A DNA stretch of 22,373 bases from positions 1 through 22,373 of IMG/VR virus record IMGVR_UViG_3300042154_002081; one strand, 5' to 3'. How positions within the stretch are numbered: the first letter of the stretch is position 1; every line of letters starts with the position of its first letter. The translations under genes were made by a program, and so were the position numbers. Of the stretch, positions 5,562 through 15,700 are shown one piece after another. The notes below the pieces were generated by a model. It searched no databases, was not told the DNA's origin, and saw only the letters and a program-made list of their open reading frames with translations. This DNA comes from a virus.

Positions 5562-8500
5562 TTAACATGTTGTTCCGTTTCTAGAACATGGTTTACTATC
5601 CCAAATAATTTCAGAACCTGTATACGGTTTACTATAACACTTACAACAAATATTGTCTTTAATTGCGTCCCATTTACCAACTTCAATTATTTGACGATAT
5701 GTATAACCCTTATCCGGACATTTAAGTGGTAAAAGTACTCTTGAAAAACCATAACTAATATTTGGAAATGCGTTAACTTTAACTATAAGTGTAAATCTAT
5801 ATGTTTTATCATTTTTAGCCGCTTCTAAAATTTCTGTAATATTAGCAACAGAAACAAATGTCCCAACATTTTTATTTGTTTTTGGTTTTATTGTAAAAGT
5901 ACCAATTTCTACATTATTCATTCCTCCTGAAATATATAATTTAGCGGGATAATCTTGTGTTATTAATTCATTTTGATTGTTAACTTCAAAATCGCCATTA
6001 AGAACATCACCTTTTATTTCAAGATTTTGTAATGAAAATGTATTAAATTTTTTGGCATTTTCAAAAAGTGCTTCATTACTATTAGTTGTTGGAGGTGTAT
6101 TAGGTGGTAATGAACCACTTTGATTACCACTACCTGTTTTAAACAAATCAATAGATTTTTGAACATTAGCTTCAATTTCACTTAAGAAACTTGCGTTTTG
6201 TTGAACTAACTTATTATAAACATCAATATTTTTAGCATTTGCTGAAAAATACAAAATATAGAATTTAGTAATATCTTTAGCCGTTATTTCAGGTAATTGT
6301 GATACTCTATCTTTCCACCTAGCAATTAAAAAAGTAATGTGTTTTGATAAATCTGAAAAAATTGCGTAAGGTACATTACTTGATGTACAATAATATTGTT
6401 TATTAAAGTATGAATCCCCCGCTTGTCCCCAATTTTGTAATAAATCAACACCTGAATAGTTGTTTTCCTTTGTTTCTAATTCGGTTCCGTTTGATGAACC
6501 TAAATAAATTGCTGCAAAAACCAAATATCTTAATTTTTGAATATCAGTCTGAACAATAATTGTACTTATAGCATCTTTATATTTAGATTTAGTTGTTGTT
6601 GGGCTATCAACATTATCATATTTTGCATAATTAGTTATTGTTGGTTTACATTCTGAATTAGTCGCCACACTATTAGCCGGGTTAGTTGATGCTTCTTTAA
6701 CAGTATCATTAGCTTGACTAATAACATTTGTTCCTTTTGTACCATTTTCTTTAATTGCCGCTTGTTTATCTTGTTTGTTTTTTTCAATAATTGATGTTAA
6801 CAAATTAGTTTTTAAAGTTTGAATATAACTATCCATTTCAGGTAAATTTGAAATTGATTGTCTAATACCTTTAAACACTGTTTCAAAAGTACCTGGCCCA
6901 ATACTATGATTAACTTCTTGAATCATATACGCTCCACTAAACATAGGTACATGTCTTAAATTAAAATACATTGTTGGTTGAATCATTGCATTACCCATCA
7001 TAGACACCGTACAAGCATAACTTCTATTTTTATATAAATTATATAATGAAATGTTTTGAGTTCCAGCTGCTTTACCTGATGACTGTTTAACTAATTCATC
7101 TGTTTGTTGTAATGATTCTGCAGTTGCTTGACCCGCACTTTGGTCTATTTGGAATCCATGAAAAATAGATTGGTTTTGTGGTCCAACATCTACATTAAAA
7201 CCAACAACTTTATTTGATTTGTCCCAATCATTTTTACCTATTTGGTCTTCAATTAATGGGTTATCACTCGCCCTTCTTAAATCAAAAGAATCTCCTTTAA
7301 ATCTTACATTAGCATTATTTTTAAAATCCGGTTGTTCACTTGGTTTTCCCGCATAAAAACAAACCATTTTTGCTGAAGAATTTCTATAATCAACATTTAA
7401 AAATGTACCAAACATTGTATTAGCAAAATCAAGAGACCCCTCTGGTTTTGGAACAGGATTTTTAACCGCATCTTGTACGTTATAAAAATTAACATAAGAT
7501 GGGATATTCATAACAACAAAGTTGTTTTCAACTAAAATTGTTTGAACAAATGTTAACATACTTGTTTTAACATTTATATCTGTTAATCTATTTTTTAATT
7601 TATTAACATCAATTAATACTTTATCCCCAATATTTCTATTAGCCCTATCCATTAATAAAACATCCTCAAAAAGTGTTTTAGTTTTAAAATCATTTCCGGC
7701 AATCCATTTATCATTCAACGCTTTAAATGACTCCCAATATTCTAATTTTGTTTGGGGTCCTTCCAATACTGACGGTAGAGCATTATCAGGTGTACTACCA
7801 ACATCCGGTAATTGTTTTTGTAATTTAGGCATTAATTTATTAATAATAATACTTTGGAATTTATCGGTACTCGCAATGTACTGATTCATTAATGTTATAA
7901 ACTTACTATAATTTAATGTACTGTCATTTAATTTTTGAGTTGCGTAAATTTTAATAATTGGTGCGAAAGTTTTAATATTATCAACGCTAAAATCAATATT
8001 ACAATCAACAAAGAAATCAGTTATATATGACCCATTATTTGTATATTTTAATTGAGGTATTTCAGAAAATCCAACATAAATTTGCAACGCTTTCCATTGG
8101 TTAGGATAATTAGTTATCGATTGAGATAAAGTAACGGTTCCTCCTGATGTAGGTAATGGAATTGGTGTTTGGTATGAATATTTACTCCACGTATATGGGT
8201 CAGCAATCAACGCATTTGAAAAAGTATAAAATAATCTTTTATCAAAATTTGCCGGATTACCATATTTGAATACAACATCATAATTTAAAAATGATTGTAA
8301 AATATTAGATAAAACACTTAATTGTGATTTTGAAACAGCCGATACTAATTCTGTATTTATGGTTGTACCACTTATTTTAGGTATTTTCATTAAACTTCTC
8401 ATTAACATTTGGAAATTTTTAAATGATTTTGTGGTTTCAGTATCAGTATTAGAAATGAACTCGCTATCAAAATCGTAAATTGATTTTGAGAAATTTAAAA

Positions 8501-11500
8501 ATTCAGATTCAAAACTATCCAAAATTTCTTTTTCAAACACTGAAAACATTTCACTTATTTCTGTGTAATCATCTTGTACCCCATTAATAGAAAAATTTTC
8601 TTGTTTTGTATTTCCAGTAAGATTAAAAACTTGTTTTAAATATTTCAAAGGTGTTGGTTTAACAACTTTGTTAATGTCAAAATACCCATAATTAGGTGCC
8701 TCCCAAAATAATCTAACTGAACCATTATACATCGCAGTATTACCTGTTATTTCATACTTTAGTTGATTAGTTTCTTCAGTAATACATTCATTACTAGTTT
8801 GATTAATTAACGCTCCTTGAGATGGAACAATATATGAAGATGTTTTATCCAATGTTGTAATATAAACTGACCAAGGAATAACTCTTAAATCTCTTTTCGG
8901 GTTATTTGGGTCAAACCCTTCTGGCATATTAATAATTGCTTCAGGAACATAATTTAATGTAACCCCTGAACTAAATCCATTTTGAATATCAGTATCTGTA
9001 TATCCGGAATATATTTGAAAACCTTGATAAAAAACATTAAAATCATTTATCAATAATGGATAAAACCCTGTATTAATTAAAGACGATGTTTCAAGACCCA
9101 GTGTTGTATTTTTTTCCAACACTATATCCATTTGAGCACCATTAATTGTTAACCCATAATTTCTAGACGCTGAATTTGTAACAGGGTCATAATTATGTAC
9201 ATAACTAAATCCTGACCACGATGTGTTAATAATATCAAGACCAGTTTCAACAAAAGTTTTATATCGATTCCAAACAGAACCTATTTTTAATATCCAAGGG
9301 TATGGTAATTTATGTACCGCACCAAATTTTTTAAGAGTTGCAAAAATATAGTCTAAATCTTTTACAGAATTTGATTCATATGTTTTATACTTTTCTCTAA
9401 GCGTTGATAATGGTAAACTATTTAAAAACAAATAAGCCGACGCCACAAATGGATATTCACTATTATTTCTAAAATTTTTAACCCCCTCTTGAATTGAATT
9501 GATAAAATATGGCGTGTTTAATATTGACACGGTTTGGTCACTAGTAACTAATCCTGAATAATTCAAATATCTTAAATTACCTTCTGTTGGTAATTGTGAA
9601 TCAAAACTTCTGTTTTCGTAAAATAATTTTAAATCATAATAATAAATTGGTGATTTAATATTATTAAATAAGAAATTAGTGAAAGGTCTTCTATCTTCAT
9701 CATTGGTAATATCTAAAAAATTAGATATTATTTTTTTATTACTATTATATGTTAATACTTTTGTTGTATTGTATGATGATTTAATATCTGATATTGAATT
9801 CCCATTAGCCAATTCACTTTTAACCCAAGTAAAATTAGTAAACGGATATGTATCCGTTAAATTAAAAATATTACTTGATGTTGAGTTTGAAATAAAATCG
9901 TTAACATTTTTTTCACCCGGTAAAGAAACTAATGGTTGTGATTTAGATTCACTTAATAAATTCTGACTTAAAAATTCATAACTTGAATTATTAACTTTGT
10001 TTTTAATATATGATGTGTTAAAAATACCTCTAATAAAATTCTGCCAGCTTTCCCCTGTACCATCATTTGATATATGTCTTAATAATATTTCAAAATTACC
10101 CGCATTAATTCCAAATTCTTTTAATTTTTTAATAATAAAAGGATTATTATTTGATAAACTTTGAAGAATATTAATACTTTCCGCCTCAGCAATAACATCC
10201 GTTACTTTATCAGTATCTTGAGCGTTACCATTACTTCTTAATAACCCCGAATAATTTGAGGTTAAAAATATTCTTTCAAATATCTCATAAAAGTACTTAA
10301 CTTCTTCTTTATTATCGTAGACAGCATTACTAATTGGGAATTCAATAGCATCTAATGAAACTCTTTGAATATCTGTCAATGGATTTTCAGTTTCTAAAGG
10401 GTCTCCAGGTGGATTAACGGTTTGAGCTGTCGCTTTAATAAACTCTTCCACAAATTCAACTTCAGGCCACAAATCGGTTAGATATCCTTTTGTTTGATTT
10501 ATAACATTTTTATCACCGGGATAAGTAAGTTCAAATTTTTCACGCCCATCTTTTCCGGATGTAGCGACTAACATTTGTGGCCAAGGATATATTGGTAATG
10601 TTGTATTATCACCGGAAGACACGTTATCTACACAAGCATTTGCCGTTTCAGGATTTAGTATTGAATTTCTTCTAGCCTTAATTTGGGTATCATTTAAATT
10701 CCACGCTTGAACGTGTACGTCATCCATTAATCTTAAAAATGCCTCACCATTAGCGAAAATAACTGCAAGTACATTTCTGATATTAGGAACAAATCCAATA
10801 CCATTATCTTTTTTTTGTAATAAGTTAGTTAAAGCTTCGGTTAATTCTTCTTGAATATTTTCTTTAGTTGTTTTAGCCAGTTTACCCATTTGATTTATCA
10901 AATCTTCAAATCTATTTACCCCATCAAATATATAAAATTGGAATTTTTTTTCTTCAGAACCACCTTTATTAGTAATTGTTAATGAATTAAAAATACCTTC
11001 GGTCGCCAATTGATTTTTAAATTCTTGAAGTTGTAATGCTGTTGGTTGTGTTGACAATTTTTTTCTTTGTCTATATGTTTCATCAACATTAACATCTGCT
11101 TCTTTTAAATCTATTGGGAAAATACTTTGAGTAATTTTAAACGGTATGTATGACCCAGTTTTTGTTTTACCATCAATAGTATATTTACCATTTAAACCAC
11201 AAACAGGGTTTGCCTCCATCTCTTCTTTTGCAAGATAAATTATTCCTTGAAGTTCACCCAAAGCATTACTTCTTTTTTGTGCGGTATTAATTTCCGGTTT
11301 AAAAGTATATACCTTACTACCATCGTTCATTACCAAATAATTTTTGGTATCCATATAAGTTGCTGCCCATGAAGTTCCAGCACCAGCATAAACATCTTTA
11401 TCTAAATTACCTAATAATTTTTGATATTCCTCAACATATGTTAATGGGTCTAAATTTTGTTGTGAGAATGATGTTAAAATATTTTTAATAAAATTTTCAA

Positions 11501-12437
11501 TTCTATTTTTCATTTGCACAAGCGTAATTTCAGGAAAATCATCAGGTATCATACCTTTTGATTTATATTCACTATATAATTCCCTAACTTTTTGATAACC
11601 TCGTGATACTGTTGAGTCTTGAACATTTGAAAAATTAGTTGAACTTCCTTTGGTTGTTTGTATACTAACTCTAGATTGATACATATGGGGAACAGCTATT
11701 AAAGCCGCCATAGGTATTTCACTTAATAGGGTATATTTGTATGTAAAAAATTGTAGTTTAATTTTAAAATTACCATTAGATGTGTCGTATCTTGACGAAA
11801 ACGTTTGTAACATTAATTGTAATTTAACGGCTTTACCATAAAATCCTTTTATAGTTAATTGAAACATCGGATAAGGTAAATTAAAGAACGCCGCGTAAGG
11901 TGAGTTATCTCCTGCCTCAAACATTGCTCTACCTTTAACATCTTCTAATTCAATGGTGATTGATGGTAAAAAATCTAAGCCTTGTCTAATATTGATTGAT
12001 GTAATACCTAACAATCCATTATCAACAGATGCTTGTTTACCACCTGAATTAATAGTTTGTCTAATATAATAATCACTACTTTTGTTTGGATTAGATACTG
12101 ATGTTAATTTTGGTTGATTTACACCATTACCTGTAATAGTGTCTTTACCTGTTAATTCATCCGTATATGAATTGTCTAAAAATGTTTTATCTCCCGGTTT
12201 TAAAAAGTTAATACTGGCTATTGAAACTGTTTGTACTTGGTCGTTATTTGCAACACCAATCGCTAATTTGGTACGTGGTAATACTTTACACTCCAAATTA
12301 GCATACATTACTAAATTTTCTTGTTTAACATATCTTTCTTTTACTTTTCCGTCACTATCTATGACTTTATTTGGGTCAATGATTGATATGTTATTATAAT
12401 CAAACTCAACTAATATATTTTCCGATTTATCTACCAT
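5562..12437 (-). CDS. Giant baseplate hub protein (gp27/gpD-like domains), 2291 residues
   Basis: A very large structural protein, several times longer than T4 gp27 (391 residues). The N-terminal block at about 143-245 (ITSINIRQGLDFLPSITIEL, MFEAGDNSPYAAFFNLPYP, then LTIKGFYGKAV and a beta-rich segment) resembles the first barrel of tail hub proteins. Near 1800-1860, PTMYFNLRHVPMFSGAYMIQEV and HSIGPGTFETVFKGIRQS match the C-terminal hub motif in which a site opens onto a barrel and the chain ends in the 'T.f.l.R' strand. Between lie about 1500 residues that I cannot assign. Residues about 1950-2080 (ENNYSGVDLLQNWG ... YAIFSDLSKHITFLIARW) look faintly like a glucosaminidase-type wall hydrolase. 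The last 55 residues hold six cysteines, including CCKC and a terminal Cys. ATG 12437 overlaps the stop of the gp53-like gene by 11 bases, implying coupling. Role: central hub between tail tube and spike, possibly with wall-degrading function. Hub call is moderately sure; the rest is inference. Confidence 0.75.
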   Translation of the reverse strand: MVDKSENILVEFDYNNISIIDPNKVIDSDGKVKERYVKQENLVMYANLECKVLPRTKLAIGVANNDQVQTVSIASINFLKPGDKTFLDNSYTDELTGKDTITGNGVNQPKLTSVSNPNKSSDYYIRQTINSGGKQASVDNGLLGITSINIRQGLDFLPSITIELEDVKGRAMFEAGDNSPYAAFFNLPYPMFQLTIKGFYGKAVKLQLMLQTFSSRYDTSNGNFKIKLQFFTYKYTLLSEIPMAALIAVPHMYQSRVSIQTTKGSSTNFSNVQDSTVSRGYQKVRELYSEYKSKGMIPDDFPEITLVQMKNRIENFIKNILTSFSQQNLDPLTYVEEYQKLLGNLDKDVYAGAGTSWAATYMDTKNYLVMNDGSKVYTFKPEINTAQKRSNALGELQGIIYLAKEEMEANPVCGLNGKYTIDGKTKTGSYIPFKITQSIFPIDLKEADVNVDETYRQRKKLSTQPTALQLQEFKNQLATEGIFNSLTITNKGGSEEKKFQFYIFDGVNRFEDLINQMGKLAKTTKENIQEELTEALTNLLQKKDNGIGFVPNIRNVLAVIFANGEAFLRLMDDVHVQAWNLNDTQIKARRNSILNPETANACVDNVSSGDNTTLPIYPWPQMLVATSGKDGREKFELTYPGDKNVINQTKGYLTDLWPEVEFVEEFIKATAQTVNPPGDPLETENPLTDIQRVSLDAIEFPISNAVYDNKEEVKYFYEIFERIFLTSNYSGLLRSNGNAQDTDKVTDVIAEAESINILQSLSNNNPFIIKKLKEFGINAGNFEILLRHISNDGTGESWQNFIRGIFNTSYIKNKVNNSSYEFLSQNLLSESKSQPLVSLPGEKNVNDFISNSTSSNIFNLTDTYPFTNFTWVKSELANGNSISDIKSSYNTTKVLTYNSNKKIISNFLDITNDEDRRPFTNFLFNNIKSPIYYYDLKLFYENRSFDSQLPTEGNLRYLNYSGLVTSDQTVSILNTPYFINSIQEGVKNFRNNSEYPFVASAYLFLNSLPLSTLREKYKTYESNSVKDLDYIFATLKKFGAVHKLPYPWILKIGSVWNRYKTFVETGLDIINTSWSGFSYVHNYDPVTNSASRNYGLTINGAQMDIVLEKNTTLGLETSSLINTGFYPLLINDFNVFYQGFQIYSGYTDTDIQNGFSSGVTLNYVPEAIINMPEGFDPNNPKRDLRVIPWSVYITTLDKTSSYIVPSQGALINQTSNECITEETNQLKYEITGNTAMYNGSVRLFWEAPNYGYFDINKVVKPTPLKYLKQVFNLTGNTKQENFSINGVQDDYTEISEMFSVFEKEILDSFESEFLNFSKSIYDFDSEFISNTDTETTKSFKNFQMLMRSLMKIPKISGTTINTELVSAVSKSQLSVLSNILQSFLNYDVVFKYGNPANFDKRLFYTFSNALIADPYTWSKYSYQTPIPLPTSGGTVTLSQSITNYPNQWKALQIYVGFSEIPQLKYTNNGSYITDFFVDCNIDFSVDNIKTFAPIIKIYATQKLNDSTLNYSKFITLMNQYIASTDKFQSIIINKLMPKLQKQLPDVGSTPDNALPSVLEGPQTKLEYWESFKALNDKWIAGNDFKTKTLFEDVLLMDRANRNIGDKVLIDVNKLKNRLTDINVKTSMLTFVQTILVENNFVVMNIPSYVNFYNVQDAVKNPVPKPEGSLDFANTMFGTFLNVDYRNSSAKMVCFYAGKPSEQPDFKNNANVRFKGDSFDLRRASDNPLIEDQIGKNDWDKSNKVVGFNVDVGPQNQSIFHGFQIDQSAGQATAESLQQTDELVKQSSGKAAGTQNISLYNLYKNRSYACTVSMMGNAMIQPTMYFNLRHVPMFSGAYMIQEVNHSIGPGTFETVFKGIRQSISNLPEMDSYIQTLKTNLLTSIIEKNKQDKQAAIKENGTKGTNVISQANDTVKEASTNPANSVATNSECKPTITNYAKYDNVDSPTTTKSKYKDAISTIIVQTDIQKLRYLVFAAIYLGSSNGTELETKENNYSGVDLLQNWGQAGDSYFNKQYYCTSSNVPYAIFSDLSKHITFLIARWKDRVSQLPEITAKDITKFYILYFSANAKNIDVYNKLVQQNASFLSEIEANVQKSIDLFKTGSGNQSGSLPPNTPPTTNSNEALFENAKKFNTFSLQNLEIKGDVLNGDFEVNNQNELITQDYPAKLYISGGMNNVEIGTFTIKPKTNKNVGTFVSVANITEILEAAKNDKTYRFTLIVKVNAFPNISYGFSRVLLPLKCPDKGYTYRQIIEVGKWDAIKDNICCKCYSKPYTGSEIIWDSKPCSRNGTTC

Positions 12438-12753
12438 AATAAAAGAAGTAATTTTCTAGGTCATTGTTGTAATCCTGTAAAGAAGCTATTAAAGGATATG
12501 GAATTGTCAAGATAGCCCCATCAGGGATATTCCACTCTTGACCAGCGTATAGTGGATTTGCTTGTAATATTAACCAACCAAAAAAAGGACTACCATAAAA
12601 TTGTTGTGAAACTTTATCTAATCTAGATTGAGCAACTTTAAAAATATATCTTTTATCGGTGGATTTACTTGGCAGACCAATATATGGTACAACGGTTTGT
12701 TGTCCATTAACAATAAAATTATTGTATCTATTATAATAATCTTTAGTACCCAT
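12427..12753 (-). CDS. 53: LysM-containing baseplate wedge protein, T4 gp53-like
   Basis: The 108-residue protein has a LysM-like core at about 35-90: a segment LDKVSQQFYGSPFFGWLILQ followed by NPLYAGQEWNIPDGAILTIP, the typical strand-helix-helix-strand pattern of 'duration in the peptidoglycan-binding fold' with the I.P.G..L.IP ending. In T4, gp53 (196 residues) is a baseplate wedge protein with a LysM-like domain; P2 gpX-type proteins have the same fold and also sit in the baseplate. It is shorter than T4 gp53. The ATG is two bases after the stop of the 1669-residue gene, and its end overlaps the hub start by 11 bases, so the three are translated as a coupled set. In T4, gene 53 also precedes hub gene 5, which supports the name by synteny. 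Confidence 0.83.
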   Translation of the reverse strand: MGTKDYYNRYNNFIVNGQQTVVPYIGLPSKSTDKRYIFKVAQSRLDKVSQQFYGSPFFGWLILQANPLYAGQEWNIPDGAILTIPYPLIASLQDYNNDLENYFFYYGR

Positions 12754-12755
12754 AA

Positions 12756-15700
12756 TTAATCAAATTTTATTTTACCATCAAATGTTAATTTATCATTGTT
12801 AACATTTACAGATTTATATAAATTAGCTATATCTGTTTTCTGTTGTGTTTCAGTTGCTGGGTCCGGAACCGTAGTATATGTAAACTTTCTTAACTTACCT
12901 TTAGGATAAGCCGGTTGATTTACAAATTTTGAATAAGATTCTTTATCCCTAATTGTTTTAATAAATTTTTGTTCAGCAATTAACTCTTTTTTTGTTAAAT
13001 CCGCAAAATCATCACAAATATTATTAAATTTTCTAACTAATTTATTATCATTTTTTAGTTCTCCACTAATAATTGCGTTTTTAAATTGAGTTAGTTTATT
13101 ATTGTCATTAAAAATTTGAGCCATCACCATGAATTGTCTTTTATCTTGAACAGATGCTGTCGCAAAGTCTTTAGATATTGGTTCAAATTCCCCCGGACCT
13201 TCATAAGGTACGGTAATAGTTGTTATTATTTTTTCAGCTTCCATTAATACATTAAATTGGTCTAATCTAATACCAACTAAACGATAATCATCACACAATT
13301 CTTGATATGTGTCTAATGGTGGACCAGGACTAGCCGTATTAACTTCAGTTGTTCCGGAAATAGTATAAACTCGAGGAACCCCCGTATCTAAAATCTTACC
13401 ATCAGTTTTGGTTGTTACTAAATTTATTTTTCTAATAAATTGAACCATGCTTTGTTCTAAAACCACAATTTCTTGAATTTTAGTAAATAAACCACTACTA
13501 TAATCACTTTTTAATGAGTTAATATATTGATTCATATTTGTTTTAACTCTTTGGATTGTTGCGTCAGTAAATTTAAACCCTACTAATCTTGATATTATAT
13601 AATTTTGATTAGTTGGATTATCAGCGTTAATATCTGATATAAATGTACTAAATAACGAATCTACTTTAGTTTCAACACCTTCCGGTTTTCCATAAATTGA
13701 TGTCAATATACTACTAGAATTTAAACTTATTTCTCCCGAAGTATATAATCTATCTTGAGTTATTAATTGCCACACACCATAATTGTACGATTTAACAATA
13801 CTATCACTTTGATTTAAAATATTTGTATAATATTCTTTGGTTGCATCTAATATTTTATCCATAATAGTCATATAGGTAATTTCACCTGTTTGACCACTAG
13901 TAACCGGAATATTAGTTAAGATATCACCAATAGTGTTTCCACCATCATTAACGATGTCATTTTGGACATTGTTCACTGTGACAGGAGGTTGAGCATTTAA
14001 AATTGATTGTATTAATGTTGCATCCAACGCAGATGTATCTTCAGTCCACGTCGCTCTTTCATCATAAATTTCTGTATTAGCATAATAATTAAATGATAAT
14101 GCGTTCTGTAATTGTTCAACAGGTCTGGCTAATCCCATACCACCAATCATATCAAAACTTAAATTAACATTCGCAATCATTGGTTGAATACCAATACCTT
14201 CAGGATTCATATCTAACACTAATGGTTCATATGAAAATGAAATTGTTTTTGGAATTATTTTACCATTATAAAAATCCCCAACTCTTAATACTAAAACCGG
14301 TGGGGCACCAAACGCAGTGTTTACCGCATCATTATATTTTGGTTTACCATCAACTCCGATAATCGGTATTGTTTCACCAGGTCTAACACATTGATTTAAA
14401 AATGTTAATCTCGCATTTAAACCTTCAGGAGTCATAGAGTGAAAAGCAGGATTAAAGAATTTAATCTTATCAGCAATTGACCCATATATAACAGGATTAC
14501 TCTCTTTTATAACTTCAAAATAATCACATTCAGTTAATAATTGTCGAATAATTCGTTTTCCAATACCTTCTTTTAATTTTTGTTGTATTTCAACAGTTTG
14601 AACAGGTTTGATTGTATTTATTGTTGTTGCACTAACTTCAGGGGTTGTAATTTCAGTTTTTTGAGTTGTAGTTGTTGTTGTTACTGTTGGGGCAACAACA
14701 ATACTATTAATCTTAACTCTCCTACAAGCCATAGCATCTGTTGAATAAACCTCAGCTTCTTTGTTAGAAACATTCGTATTTGACGATGATTTAATGTTTT
14801 TACTACAGTCAACTTGTGTTCCAGTACCTGATTCACCTTGAGGTATAGAAATTTGTTCACCCTTACCACTTTGTAGTGTAATTTGTAAGGTTTGATTTTC
14901 AAAGAAAGGAGCCAAATTAACATCTCCAATACGATACGCCTTTAAGAATTGAATAACAGAATCATTTCTTCTTTTAGAAAGATTTTCATTATACGGGACA
15001 CTAGCAGTTGCTGATGCCGAACCAACCATTTGAATACTTATAGTCCCCTTTTTTTCTTTTAGAATATTGTAAGCGTCTTTTATAAAATTATTATCATTAA
15101 GAGCAATTTTTTTATAATTAGATTCAACAATATTTGTAAAGAACTCACCAACATTTCTATTAGTAACACCAACATTAAAAATTGCACTTGCGGTATCAAC
15201 ATATGTTTTTTTATTTCCAACACTAGTATATGCCGAATACGTGACATCATATGGTACTGAAGAAACTACACCTTTTGAGTTAGGGTCAGGAATATCATTA
15301 TCAAAATAAAAAGCCAATTGAGAATAATTCTTTTTAAAGTCATCTATTGATGTGTCAGGATTTGCTACTTGTGTTGTCGCATCACCAGGGGTTCCCGCAC
15401 CACCTTGAGTTACTGAATTATCTCTCGCAATACTTGAACTAACACTCTTTAACTCTTCATCCGTTAATCTTGGATTACTTAAAATCTCTTGATACGTATA
15501 TAAATCTTTCGTTGGAATAGTATTAAACTTTAACGCCAATTCATAAATGTCATACTTAACACATCCAGCAAAGAATGAATCAATTATTGAATTAATTCTT
15601 TCCTTATTTTGTCCTTTTAATTGTTTTTCAACAACCGCATTCATAACTGAAGGACTATCAACAATAATCTTCCAACTTAATTGACCCGTTCTAGTTGTAT

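Noticed and set aside
9679-9966. 95-codon + strand frame inside the hub gene
   Set aside because: Antisense shadow of a clearly coding minus-strand gene; hydrophobic translation typical of reversed AT-rich codons.
12139-12399. 86-codon + strand frame at the start of the hub gene
   Set aside because: Antisense shadow lying within the conserved hub N-terminal region; no leader or neighbour on the + strand.
14681-14929. 82-codon minus-strand frame inside the OmpA-like part
   Set aside because: Shifted frame within the 1669-codon gene; the overlapping frame carries the recognisable motif.
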